Assembly: GCF_901709675.1 (NCBI RefSeq)
Contig: NC_051091.1
Coordinates: 8,094,967-8,158,966 of the forward strand
Source: Syngnathus acus
Lineage: Eukaryota; Chordata; Actinopteri; Syngnathiformes; Syngnathidae
Length of the DNA stretch: 64,000 nucleotides
Direction: 5' to 3'
In this document: one piece after another, positions 26,990 to 40,597 of the stretch
How positions within the stretch are numbered: the stretch's first letter is position 1
How the letters are laid out: every line of letters begins with the position of its first letter
Program-made: the position numbers and the translations under genes
The notes under the pieces: generated by a model
The model's database searches: none
Told to the model about the DNA's origin: nothing
The model's input: only the letters and a program-made list of their open reading frames with translations

Positions 26990-29900
26990 TCAGTCCAGGA
27001 TGTGCTCTCCACGGACGATGTGAGAAGAAAACTCGTAGCGGTCTTGGCTCCGATGGCCGCAGATGTTACACTCGAAAGGCTGGCGAAATCCGTGGCAGCC
27101 CATGTGGATGGTAAACATGACGTGGTCCAGGAAGAACACGCGGCAGTGGTCGCATCGGAAGCAGCGCACCGTCCGCCCTTCGCCGTCCACCACTCGCAGT
27201 GTCTCCCTGGAGGTGGACGAGGGCGTCGTAGGTGAACTGGGCATCGGGGCGAGGCCAGATGGAGGGGCCGCGTGGTGACCCCCGTCCTCTCTTTTGACCT
27301 CCCCGTCTTTGGCGTGGCCCGGGCTGCGTCTGTCCCAAATCTTGTAGTGCGGAGGAGGAGCCGCGTTGTGGAGATGATGCCCGTTGTTCCTATAAAGGGC
27401 AGCACCGGGAGCGGTGCTGTTGCACGGCTCGTCCGGCATGCTCTCCGTGTCCGTAGAGTCCTGGCAACCGTTACTGGGGGACGTTGCCTGACTCCGACCC
27501 ACGGGCAGGTCTTCGTGACCCTCCGCCGCTTCTCTTCTCCCCGCATTGGCGCTCCCCAGCCCCGCACCGGAACCCACGCAGTCCAGCCTCAGACCGAGAG
27601 CGCCGGGCGTGTAAGCGGCGCCGTGCATCGATTGGAGTTCGGATAAACACGAAGGGTGAGTTGTGGGGAGATGGAGAGGCTGCAGGGTGTCCGCCATCCC
27701 GCCTCCACAGGCAGCTACACCTGCATACTCTCCTCCAGGAGTGTGTAGGACTTCCAAGTCTCCTGGATGCGTCTCTCCATCTTTGTCCAAAGCAGCTTGA
27801 GGCTCATAAGGTGCATGTCCACGATGTATGTGCTTCTGTCCTGCAATTAGAAAAGACAATCCTATTGTACTGAAACACAGAACAACGGCACGTTTTTTGC
27901 CATCAGTGTGTCTTCTAATCTTTGCAAATAAATAAAGGGGAAAAAATCAAATCTAAAATCGGGGTAGATAAAAGTAAACAACTGAAAGCATGCGTGGACG
28001 CCATTTTGTAAATGGGGATTTACTAACTATTTGTTTTGAGTCAAATCTGTGAGCCTTGTTCGTAAAGTATGTCTCCACACTACGAAGCGGATATTTTGTC
28101 AAACCTCAACCAAAAACGAGGCCAAATGCTCACCTACAAATTTTTGCGGCATGGATCTTTTGCGTTTGGTGACGCTGCTGGCAAGCCGATCAACAAACGT
28201 CATCTTGTCTGAGGAGGCATGAAGCCGGGAGTCGGCTATGTACTCCATCTCCCTAATCTCCTCCCCTACAAAACACAGAATATATAACATTGCTCTGGTC
28301 ACAGATTCTAAATTGTCCAACTACATTTTTCAAACCAAAGCAAGTATGAAAAGATGGAAAACAGATGGATGGGTGGATCATTTTGACAATGTTAGCTTAC
28401 ACCCAAAATTCACCATCTCTATGTATAGGAATTATGCCTCACAATGGTAATTTGAATGTGTTTTATTTTAACCAAATACAAACTTTTCTTGAACATGGCA
28501 CAAGTTTCACTCAAACCATATTTTTCAGATTACCATCTTGTCGTTACAGACATTTTGACAGGTTACTGCAACTGTCTTGGCACACATTTCACTTAAATGT
28601 GTTTTCAGTAATGTGGTGACTCAGACTGAACACTTAGTGGTACAATCTCAAAGGAACACATAAGTAAGAGACCAAGAAGAACATAAAGTCTGGTGGGTGT
28701 AAAAATGGGATGACATGTCACCTCCATGTACTAACAGAAAAAAAGTCAAAAATAAATGCATGATTGCTTTTTAAAAGCACCACAAGCCAAGTGAAGCGAA
28801 ACCAGCACTATACTCAACCCGCCGTAGCTGTATTGTGATTCAAAAGAACCATGCTCACCCAGATGCTGAGCGCTATTAGGCTGCTTCGACTCCACGCTCT
28901 GTAAGTAGTTGTAGCAGCGTTCCAGATGCTCCTCCAATGTGCTCTGTTGCTTGTAACTGCGACCACAGTAACTGCACTTATATGGCTTCCCAACAGTTGG
29001 AGAGGATACTGGAGGCAAAGTGCAAGGAGGGCATTAGTTTTGTCACCATACATGCGAGGGGGGTGTGTGTGCACATTTATGAGGCCTAAATATTGTACCG
29101 GCATGAGTGCGAAGATGACCGGTGAGGGCGTCTCTTCTTCTACAGGCGTAGTTACACAAAGGACATTTAAAGGGCTTCTCTCCGGAGTGCAGTTTGATGT
29201 GACGGAGCAGGTTTCCTTTTTGAGTGAAGGAGGCACCACACTGATTACACTGGAATGGCCGCTCACCTGCGCAAAGATCAAATTGTTAAAAACTAGATAT
29301 GCATAGTTGAAGAGAGAGCTGAAGACTGAGCAGAATCGCCAAACAGAATGTGTTTGAGGTGAAATTAAGTATAACACTGTGTACTCAATGGGATAAATAA
29401 TGCTGTTCATTTTTGTAGGCATTCACAATATGACAGTTGTGCCCTCATAAAAAGAACATCATTTCACATCTGAAGCATTTCGTTACCTGTGTGGCTGCGC
29501 TTGTGCACCATGAGAACATTAGGTCCAATGCAGATCATTCCACAGATGTCACACTTCAGCTTCCCACTGGGCAATCTGATGTTGTCATGATTGGCAAGCT
29601 CTCTGTAACCAGGTGCCTCCGTTCCCTGATCCACGCCTCCTTCCTCTGGACGTTCCATTCGCTCATCGTCGTTACTGGGACCGGGGTCTTCATCACTGTA
29701 CAACTCCACTTTAATGGAATTTGCTAAAGCAATGAAAAAAAACGGTCACTTATTTTTTTTTAACGGCAAAATGGAGGATGAAGTATTTATCACTTACCAC
29801 TGAGTGAGCGATGAGGTGACGTTTCTTTGCTGTTTGGAGTGCTTACTGTCCGACCACCGAGACCTCCAGAAAAATCTCTTTCCGTTGAAGAGTCTCCACT

Positions 29901-30035
29901 ATTAACTGCAAATGCACAAACCCTAGTTAAACATACATTGTGACTTATGGGCTGAAATGATACAGTATCTCCACCACAATAAATGAAAAGCTGACCTGAT
30001 GTGTAAGACTGGCCATTGCAGTCATCAACATCCAT
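26990..30035 (-). CDS. ikzf4: Ikaros family zinc finger 4 (Eos)
   Basis: Nuclear DNA-binding factor of the Ikaros family; Eos acts as a corepressor with FOXP3 in mammalian regulatory T cells. Exons: 29996..30035, 29798..29905, 29487..29723, 29099..29266, 28859..29008, 28134..28265, 26990..27840; 1686 nt, 561 aa. Four N-terminal C2H2 fingers are visible: [24 protein letters not shown] and CSYCGRSY (residues about 106-217). Two C-terminal dimerisation fingers, CDHCRVFF and CNICGHRS (about 506-558), end in GEHILD. Between them are [19 protein letters not shown] and [11 protein letters not shown], family signatures. The stretches GDSSTERDF and VSTPNS followed by IKVELYSDE point to IKZF4 rather than IKZF1-3. 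The chosen ATG (MDVDDCNGQ) is 18 bases after an acceptor, and the frame stays open upstream to it, so a longer amino end is possible. Confidence 0.94.
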
Positions 30036-30054
30036 ACTAGAGTTCGACCCAATA

Positions 30055-30744
30055 CTGAAAAGACAGTTATATCCACATGAACTTCCTTTTTCTTTGATAC
30101 ATAGGGGTGTTAAAACAGCGGGCTATAATGAAGGTCCATCTACATAACTGGGCTACACAAGAGCTAACTTTAACATGAGCGTGCTACAGATCAGCTGATC
30201 GACTCACTCGCAATTCTCATGACACCACTGATAAAATCATTTGAATAATCGTTTACTATCAATTGGTCTTCAGTGCACATTGTGAACGTTCAAGAATCTA
30301 AATGCGTCTCTGTATTTCACGGCGTTATCAGTTTTTCATAGCTAAATCGTCAGTCGGCCTTGGCGGCTAAAGCTAAGCTAAGCTTGCTGTGCGCAAACAT
30401 AAAGCCAAAGGCAGCTAAAACGACCACGACAACGTTGGCATTTGTCACGCTCACTGACTGAACATTGCTGCTTAAACATTACGTCGCTTAATGGTGCAAT
30501 GACAATGGGTGACACGCGTGACAAGTTCTCAGACTGGAAAATGCTATAATTAGCCAGCTACATGACATGCTAACCATGGCGGCCAGTGTTTCCGAAATGG
30601 TTGCTATGGCACCCGCAGCCTCGCCGATTGCTATGACAAGCCAGCTACGAACTAGCTACAGAACAAGCTCTCCACGCGTCAAGAATCGACAACCGACACT
30701 TAAATGAGTCAACTCCCCGTATACGTGTAGTATTACCATATTAC
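30055..30744 (-). other. ikzf4 5' intron
   Basis: Lies between the exon carrying the ATG (acceptor at 30055-30056) and the candidate non-coding first exon (donor 30743-30744). No coding exon was recognised. Confidence 0.5.
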
Positions 30745-30861
30745 CTATGCCTAGCGAGGGCGACGAGTGAGGTTATTCGGTTTTTGCATCTGCTTGTTTG
30801 GATTTATGACGACGACATTCCCGACCGGCAGAACTACGGCATGCGCCAAACTACTTCCGGT
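30745..30861 (-). promoter_or_regulatory. ikzf4: ikzf4 candidate first exon and promoter
   Basis: A minus-strand donor (GCATAG|GTAATATG) ends at 30745. Just upstream are an NRF1-like GGCATGCGCC (30839-30848) and an ETS-type ACTTCCGG (30853-30860), common in CpG promoters. The exact start is not visible. Confidence 0.45.
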
Positions 30862-31017
30862 CACAATTTCGAGTGCCGTATAAATATTCATAAAAAGACA
30901 TACAACCCACATCAAACATCAAATTTGCATTTGCTGTTTACAACAAGAAGTGACCCGTCCCTTAATGGAAACGTGCATATATTGATTATTTGTCTATATT
31001 ATTTTTTTCTGAAAAAG

Positions 31018-31055
31018 TCTGACTTTAAAGTGAGAATTATCACTTTGAAGTCAGA
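31018..31055. repeat. Perfectly spaced inverted repeat (hairpin)
   Basis: The arms 31018-31033 (TCTGACTTTAAAGTGA) and 31040-31055 (TCACTTTGAAGTCAGA) pair over 16 bases with one mismatch around a 6-base loop. Further GTCAGAAT words follow at 31060-31080. It lies between ikzf4 and rheb. Confidence 0.8.
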
Positions 31056-31281
31056 ATTCTGAAAAAAAAAAGTCAGAATCCTGTCACCCGCTTTTTTTTT
31101 TACTGGCCCTAATCCTCTTCCGTAAGTATTTTTGTCACCTCTAACCCGAGCCTGACACGTTGTTCTGGTATTTGTGCTGTCTAGAAAGTTCGAATTGAAA
31201 GCGGTTCCAAAGACCGGTGTCATTGGGTTGCAGGGCAACGAGAGCGACCCCCGGTGCCGCGTGGTAGTTTTGCACGATGAG

Positions 31282-31289
31282 TGACGTAA
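31282..31289 (+). promoter_or_regulatory. CRE-like TGACGTAA upstream of rheb
   Basis: A TGACGTAA half-palindrome of the ATF/CREB type, about 370 bases before the rheb ATG. The same word occurs again at 31560-31567. Confidence 0.4.
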
Positions 31290-31553
31290 GAGCTGCTTTT
31301 TACGACTGTGTGCTTATACTTTCCGTTACTATAACCTGCTGGTTGTAACCGCGTAGGAAAACAAAGCGGATCTGTAAACTGTTCAAGTTCGGGCGATCGT
31401 TTAGAGATTTCGACTCATCGATCGATATCGCAGACTGTACCAAATTGAGAGCAAGAATTGTCCCTCTTCAAAAAGTACAAGGCGTACTTCCTGTGGTGAA
31501 ACTGCTTCGAACTGGTATAGGCCCAACAGCGAGCTCCATCAAAGTTTGTTGTT

Positions 31554-31567
31554 GTCACGTGACGTAA
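31554..31567 (+). promoter_or_regulatory. CLEAR-type E-box GTCACGTGAC overlapping a CRE-like site
   Basis: The palindrome GTCACGTGAC at 31554-31563 equals the CLEAR consensus bound by TFEB/TFE3/MITF (also USF). Its last bases overlap TGACGTAA (31560-31567). It lies 91 bases before the rheb ATG, within the probable core promoter or 5' UTR. Confidence 0.6.
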
Positions 31568-31653
31568 GCCGAATGTGGCGATAAAAGTTAGTTTAGAGCG
31601 TTAAACTAGCTCCGTGTGCTACATAGTTGAAACGTAACGCCGTCTCCGCCGCA

Positions 31654-34012
31654 ATGCCGCAGCCAAAGTACCGGAAGATTGCTGTGATCGGTTACAGATC
31701 TGTAGGTGAGTAAAGCTCCGAGCTCGTGCTGTGCTAGTTAGCAAGCCAGCTAGCTTGCTATCAAGCTAAGGTCCTGGCTTTGTTTTCCTTGTCAGGCTGA
31801 CCTCGGCAACACGCGCCCTGCTTTTTTTTTTTTTTGCATTACACTTGTGCTATTTCATTTCCCAAAACTAATAAATGGACCTTCGGCTGGAGCCTTGTTT
31901 AAGATTAAACATCCGTGGCATTCCTGTTAGGCAAGGTGAAGCACAAATATTTTCCATAACAAATCGTGTCTCAAAACAAGTGAGTCATTTTCACGAAATT
32001 CGATTAACAACGACAAAACCACGTATTTCTTCTAATTAATCAGTTTTGGTATTACACCTTAAAATATCTTCTATGCAGAAACAGCCATGCCTGATTTCCT
32101 ATTGTCAAAAACTTGACTTACTGATTATTCCATATTTAAGGCTAGAATAGTTAAGGCACTCAAGAGATTAATACACAACATTAAAGCAGTCCAATCCAAA
32201 TGTAAAGTTTCCTTCTTCTTGAAAGGGGGGGGGGGGATATGTTATATATAGTTCTTCCATCCCGGTAAAGACAAACGTGCATAACAGCTTCATAGCAACG
32301 ATTTGAGTTGAATACTCATTAAATAGGATTTTAATTCAAATGTTCATATTAGTAAAATTCACTTTTAAATTTAAATCCCACCACGTATGTCTTCATAACA
32401 ATACCGACTATTGATCAAATTATATGTAAGTGACCCAAATACCAGAGAGGAAAAAACCCATGCTGATCCCTATCAAGTCTTACAATGTGGTGCTCCTTAT
32501 TTACTGCACTATTTAACAGCTTTAGTTTCATTTTTAAAAGTTAAACACGTGATTATCTGATATTTTGGGAATAATCTAGTTGCGAAACATGTTTTTTCAT
32601 AGTCTGTGTGTTAAATACTGTTATTAAAGCACAAGTCACATGTCCATTTTTCTTCTGCAGGAAAGTCATCTCTCACAATACAATTTGTGGAAGGACAGTT
32701 TGTCGACTCCTATGACCCCACAATTGAAAACAGTAAGTTTCACTGTGCAGTATAGAACTGATGTATTGTACAGTACATTTTTTTATTGTAATTTACTTGT
32801 CTACGGTGTTTACATAGCGGTGTAATGTGTTGTGAAGGCGTCTATATGAGAAAATGTGCTATTGTTATATGAATACTGTGTGAACTTAATTTCCTTTCCC
32901 AGCCTTCAATAAAATGGTCAGCGTCAATTGTCAAGACTTCAATCTTCAGCTGGTTGACACTGCTGGACAAGTGAGTTGTTTATTCAGCGCCATTTTTGTC
33001 CTATATACTGCAGCAATATTCAAATTCTTTTGATATGCTCTCATTTGTAGGATGAATACTCAATTTTTCCCCAGTCCCACTCAATGGACATCCACGGCTA
33101 TGTCCTTGTTTATTCTGTGACATCCATGAAAAGGTATGAAGTTGCATACGTAGTTGGGAATTTTAATAAACCTTCCCTTTAAAGCATGTTTTTTTATTTT
33201 GTGTTCATTGCTCATCCTCATCTCAAAAACAGCATGATGCATTAAAAGCAGACTTTGTATCATTGAGCCATTTACAATGTGATAAATGAGCTGTGTATAT
33301 TTTCTTAGTTTTGAGGTCGTTCAGGTTCTCCACGACAAGCTGCTAGATATGGTTGGAAAGATTCAGTAAGTTATCTTAAATCTTGACTCCCAAAATTGAC
33401 CCCCCTTCCCTGCCTCCGATTATTATTTTTTTAAATATTGCACCATGAATGTTTTCTATTTAGGGTTCCAACCGTTCTTGTGGGGAACAAAAAAGATCTC
33501 CACATGGAAAGGTAAGTACAAATCTTAAACATTTGTTTTGTAAATGTTTCAGTGGACTTACTATGTCAGTATAATAATCTGTATTTTTTTTGCGGGGTTG
33601 CAGTCGTCTTTTTTATCTTTAGAGTAATATGCACAGAATGAAATAATTTTATTCAGAGCAGCTTTGGGAATATCTAAGGAAGAAAGTTTTGGGTTAACAT
33701 GCAATATTGTTCTCATCTGTGTGCCATTTTAGTTTCATAACCAGTGTTCACTTTCTCAGGGTCATAAAGCCAGAGGAGGGAAAGAAGCTCGCTGATTCCT
33801 GGGGTGCTGCTTTCATGGAATCCTCAGCCAAGGAGAACGAGGTCATCATCTTTTTATGCACGACTCTATTGGCGCTCTGTGCATACTTGGGCTCTTTCTC
33901 ACTTCTTCCTGTGTTACAGACCGCCGTGGAGGTTTTCAAGCGAATCATACTGGAGATGGAGAAAGCCGACGGGAATGCCCCGCAGCAAGAGAAAAAGTGT
34001 GCCGTGATGTAA
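31654..34012 (+). CDS. rheb: Rheb-type small GTPase, activator of mTORC1
   Basis: Ras-family GTPase that in its GTP form activates mTORC1 on lysosomes; TSC2 is its GTPase activator. Exons: 31654..31705, 32661..32732, 32903..32970, 33051..33133, 33309..33365, 33464..33511, 33760..33841, 33920..34012; 555 nt, 184 aa, the usual Rheb length and exon count. Visible: P loop GYRSVGKS with the Rheb-type Arg15, effector YDPTIENTF, DTAGQDEYS, NKKD, ESSAKEN, and the C-terminal CAVM farnesylation box. Overall it reads as RHEB, but HGYVLVYSVTS and EGKKLADSWGAAFMESSA also recall RHEBL1, and the neighbour prkag1 matches the RHEBL1 locus in human. Orthology is therefore open. The exon 7 donor (GAG|GTCATC) is weak. 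Confidence 0.92.
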
Positions 34013-36037
34013 GAGTGCATTGAGGACATGGTCAAAGTCACCTGCTGAAGCCAGGAGGCGCACAGCTCCACCAGCATACCAACGACGACGACCTCACCAA
34101 CAAGCCCCCCCCCCCCACCTCCTCCCGGCAGTGCTGCCATCTTCAATTCACATTAAACTATTCCACCAAAAGAAGCTCAGGCAGAGAAGCACCTTCATTA
34201 GACATTTGCTTGAAATAGTAATGTTCTCGAGTGGGTTTCATTTTAACTCCGATCCTAATTAGCCGCGTACAAAATTCCCTTGTAATGATAATTATTTGTG
34301 AATGCCTGATGACATTGGTTTGTGTTATTTAGGAGTGGTTGGTGTCTCGTGCCGGCGGCTTGACAATTTTGGAGCCCCAGTTTTTGTTTTTGCTGTAAAT
34401 GTGCTGGTTGATCATGTCACAGTGGCGGGCGGACTGCCTTGGATGCTCTTATTACGAGCTTTTACAAAACACTCTTTCCACACTTGTTTCCAGTGTAATG
34501 TTTATCAGTTTTCTTTCAAGCTATTTATACATACAGCCTACTCTCCTGTGAACTTTTCTGCTGAGCAGATTAGTCTGCTGCCCTACAGTTTTTTTCTCAT
34601 TTTTCCCATCACCAGTTACAAAGCTGTTAATGGAACCCTCAGATCAATTTAGTATAGGTTGGAAAAATATCTTAGCTTTTTGCTACATATGGCTTTTAGT
34701 CAAATCTAAATAGAATGGGTTTTGCCGTTTTTCTTTTTGTTTCTTTTTGTTTTTTTGGAGTGATACAGGCTTTTGCGTGCCCCGTTAGTTTAGAGCAGTT
34801 CATAGAGGTAATTTATCACAAGTCATTTGGACATCTTTGTAAAATACAATGGGATGAGTTGGCTTTATTGTTTATGAACTTGTCATGATTTCAAGGTTTA
34901 ATGAACCTGTGTTATGCATGTGATTTAATCTAAACTCTGGATTGAATAATCACTGTCAAGACACTTGAGATGCAATGTTTGCATTTAGTTTTTCTTGGAT
35001 CTTGTTGCCTTAAAATACACTTGTATGTGGACTATCATCACATTACATATTCAACTTTTTCCTCATACAGTTTGTAATATCTTTTCTTTTTTATCAAGTG
35101 CTTGGTGGAATAAGTAGTCCTGTAATGGACAGAGGCTGGCTGGTCAATGCTGTCTTGTGCCTTACACATTTTCAAAACTCCCACATATGGTTCCCTTCAT
35201 GACCAAAGGTGCTCTTACAGGGTTTCTTCATCTGTTAACTTGATCTCATGGGTGTTGACAGTGGTGATGATGGTGTACACAACTTGGACGCCAACATGCC
35301 GATGACGGTCAGCGTTCATGCAAAAAAATCTTGCTGTAAACAGTTTGTATATAAAATCTGTTACTCATTTGATGTGTGTTTTTGTTTCACATTTTTGTTT
35401 AGGTGGCCACATGCAATGAAAAAAAAAACCATCCCACAATACACTTAATGAAACACAGACCATCTGTACTATCGATGTGCGTCTGTATATGTATACATAA
35501 ATATTGGAGCTGCACAATATATATACGTAATTATTTTAATAATTGCCCGTACAATGTACATATATTTATGGAATAGTATGCTTAAACCAATCAAATGTAG
35601 CCTTAAAGCTGCATGGCCATCCAATAAGTGAGCAGTGTCTAAGGGCGTTACTAATATTAGATAACTAAAAAAAAACACAGACACACTAAATATATTCTTT
35701 TATTAGACAATAAACAAGTATCAAATTGTCTTAAAGTTACACTGTAGTTTTTGCATATTTTAAATCCGTGTTTATCCAACAAAATACACTTCAGTGAAAC
35801 AGTTTGGCATAAAAATGTGTTGTTTCATTTTCTTTGCGTAGGCCCTACCGTAAAGTCCCATGTCAGGGTCAACAATCTTTGACGTGCTAGTTTCACTGCG
35901 CTAGCTGTATCAGTATTACGGTAATAGCCTGTCGGCCATTCACGATGCTCTCTGGTTCGACTCGTAGCTGATGCACCGGAATTGCTTGTCACACGACCCA
36001 GCTGGCTGAGGAGGAGACGCGACAACGCGATTGGAAT
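34013..36037 (+). other. rheb 3' UTR and rheb/prkag1 intergenic region
   Basis: Begins after the rheb stop. A run of C near 34105-34120 and AT-rich sequence follow. AATAAA at 35709-35714 is a possible distal poly(A) signal; nearer signals are weak. The prkag1 promoter must lie near 35850-36030, which is GC-richer than its surroundings. No additional gene was recognised; the open frame on the minus strand at 35825-36145 lacks recognisable features. Confidence 0.45.
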
Positions 36038-38654
<2,617 letters not shown>

Positions 38655-39620
38655 GGCGAACACAGTTCACACGAGGGGTGAGGCCGGAGTAAAGGGAGGA
38701 AGAAGTGATGTGAGGGAATGTAGGGGGAAGGGTTGGGAGCTTTTGACAGCAAAATGAATGATCCCGTCTTTCCTATTCACATTTCTTCATCCGTGCAAAA
38801 ATACAAGTTCACTAAGTTTTATGAAGTGAGCAATACAACATTGCATAGTTCCTGTCAATCGTGCCAAATCTGACGTCACACAGCAGACAAGATGCAATAA
38901 CAGTTACAGGATGCTCGTTTTAATATTGAACAGTAGTCAGATACCAGCTGAAGGAAAACAAATTCTTGCATTAGTATGATTTATTTTCCTTTCAAATTGT
39001 TTGTTGATGTAGTTAGATATTTTAATTGTCATCTAGCTTGACTGACCCCTTCCCCTACTTTTGCGATACAAAAATATAGGCATCATGTTGAATTGAATTG
39101 TATCATCAGCCTAAAATTGAGGTTTTAAGTACGTTTTTAAAGTTAAGTATGAACTAACAGGTTGAAGTTGCGATGTGTTTGATAGAAAATGAACCTTCCG
39201 ATCTACCAGCTTCACCAACCGTGCATTCATAGACTCACGAAAGACAATTATGACAAAGTTTGGTAGCATTGTGCATCAGTTTTTAAAAGATTTGACATTT
39301 GAAAGACTACTATCTGTTATGTTACACATATTATATTAAAAGGGATTTGTATTACCGTACTCTACACAGCGCTGTGAAATGGTTCTTTTTTTGGAAAGGG
39401 GTCCAAGACTTAAATAGAAATGGTCAAACATTATTTTTTTTGTCATTTGAAACACTATTTCTACGTTTCTGAATTTATTTATGTTGCATTAGATTAATGT
39501 AGAGCCATACTCTTCCGTCTGGATAAGCAAAGACTGAGTCACACTTGTCATGGAAATGCAGTTTTTGTATTGAACTGCTGTCAATGGTATAGAGCAATAA
39601 ATGTTCTTTAAGAGTTTGTG
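38655..39620 (+). other. prkag1: prkag1 3' UTR
   Basis: Follows the stop at 38652-38654. AATAAA at 39596-39601 is the best poly(A) signal, giving a 3' UTR of about 960 bases. A minus-strand AATAAA near 39475-39480 could end the convergent acvr1b transcript, so the two 3' ends may overlap. Confidence 0.55.
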
Positions 39621-40597
39621 TGTTTTGAGGTTCTTTGTGGTGAAGAAACGGAAACATCACAACTACATTAACTTATTTGGGCTCAGATGGTAAATACCTC
39701 GAGGACGCAACACCGACTGTTTACATTGAAGGCAAGTACATGTGGACCAAACACCTCGTCTTTCATTATCGCTTTTAACATCCAAATGTATAACTTGACA
39801 AGCTTTTACAGTGCTTATGACAAAAACAGATACATTGACAGTTTGTGTACAGTGGTCTGTTTGTTACAGGTAAGCCAAGCAGCAAGCTCAGTAGTAACGC
39901 ACATGAGGCCTTTTTGGGGGTTGTTCAATAAGCAGACAAATAGAAATAAACATTACAGCAAAAGTGTGCCTGTTCTCCAAAATATTTCTGAGATTTGGAG
40001 TCTTTTAAAGTAGTATTCCACATAAATATGCACAAAAAAATTATTATTACCGCGGTGGGGAACATGTGGGGCCATTTTTGTCCTTTTTTTTTTTTAATAT
40101 GTGCCTCGGAGGACTTTCGATTAGAAAGTGCTTTCTCACCTCTGTACTATATAGTCAACAGGTTAGAACTAAGAGTATCCTATGAGATGAAATTTAAAAC
40201 AAAATTGATGCGATCCTTGCATTTGGGTGCATGTCTGACTACAATATCTACTATGTGAGAAACAATGTCCAAAGACCTGAAGGATGTTACCTGGTTGCAT
40301 TTACAGCCACTGTGGAATCACATGCTTCTCAGCAAAACTTGCCAACACCTTCAAAGCATTTAAAAAAAAAAAACCTGAATACATTCGGTGTCATCGATTG
40401 CTTACAAGTGCAGGGACAGTCTCTGGATGAGCAAAAAGGGAACCAGACCTGTCTGGGTAGGCGAGTGCCTTAAAACACTCACAAAACCTTTGCAGTCGTC
40501 ATTAACAGTGTCACATTTTCAAAGTGCGTCTGAGGAAGGCTAACTTGTGGATGTGACACATCCATGAGCTCTTTCTTAATGTTTGACTGATTTCAGA
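39621..40597 (-). other. acvr1b: acvr1b 3' UTR (probable)
   Basis: Lies between the prkag1 poly(A) signal and the acvr1b stop at 40598-40600. No coding sequence was recognised; short open frames are chance. Assignment to the acvr1b 3' UTR is by position. Confidence 0.45.

Noticed and set aside
26974-27567. 197-residue minus-strand open frame rich in Arg and Thr
   Set aside because: It overlaps the ikzf4 last exon in another frame. The ikzf4 frame contains the two C-terminal zinc fingers and the family linker, so this one is a shadow caused by GC-rich codons.
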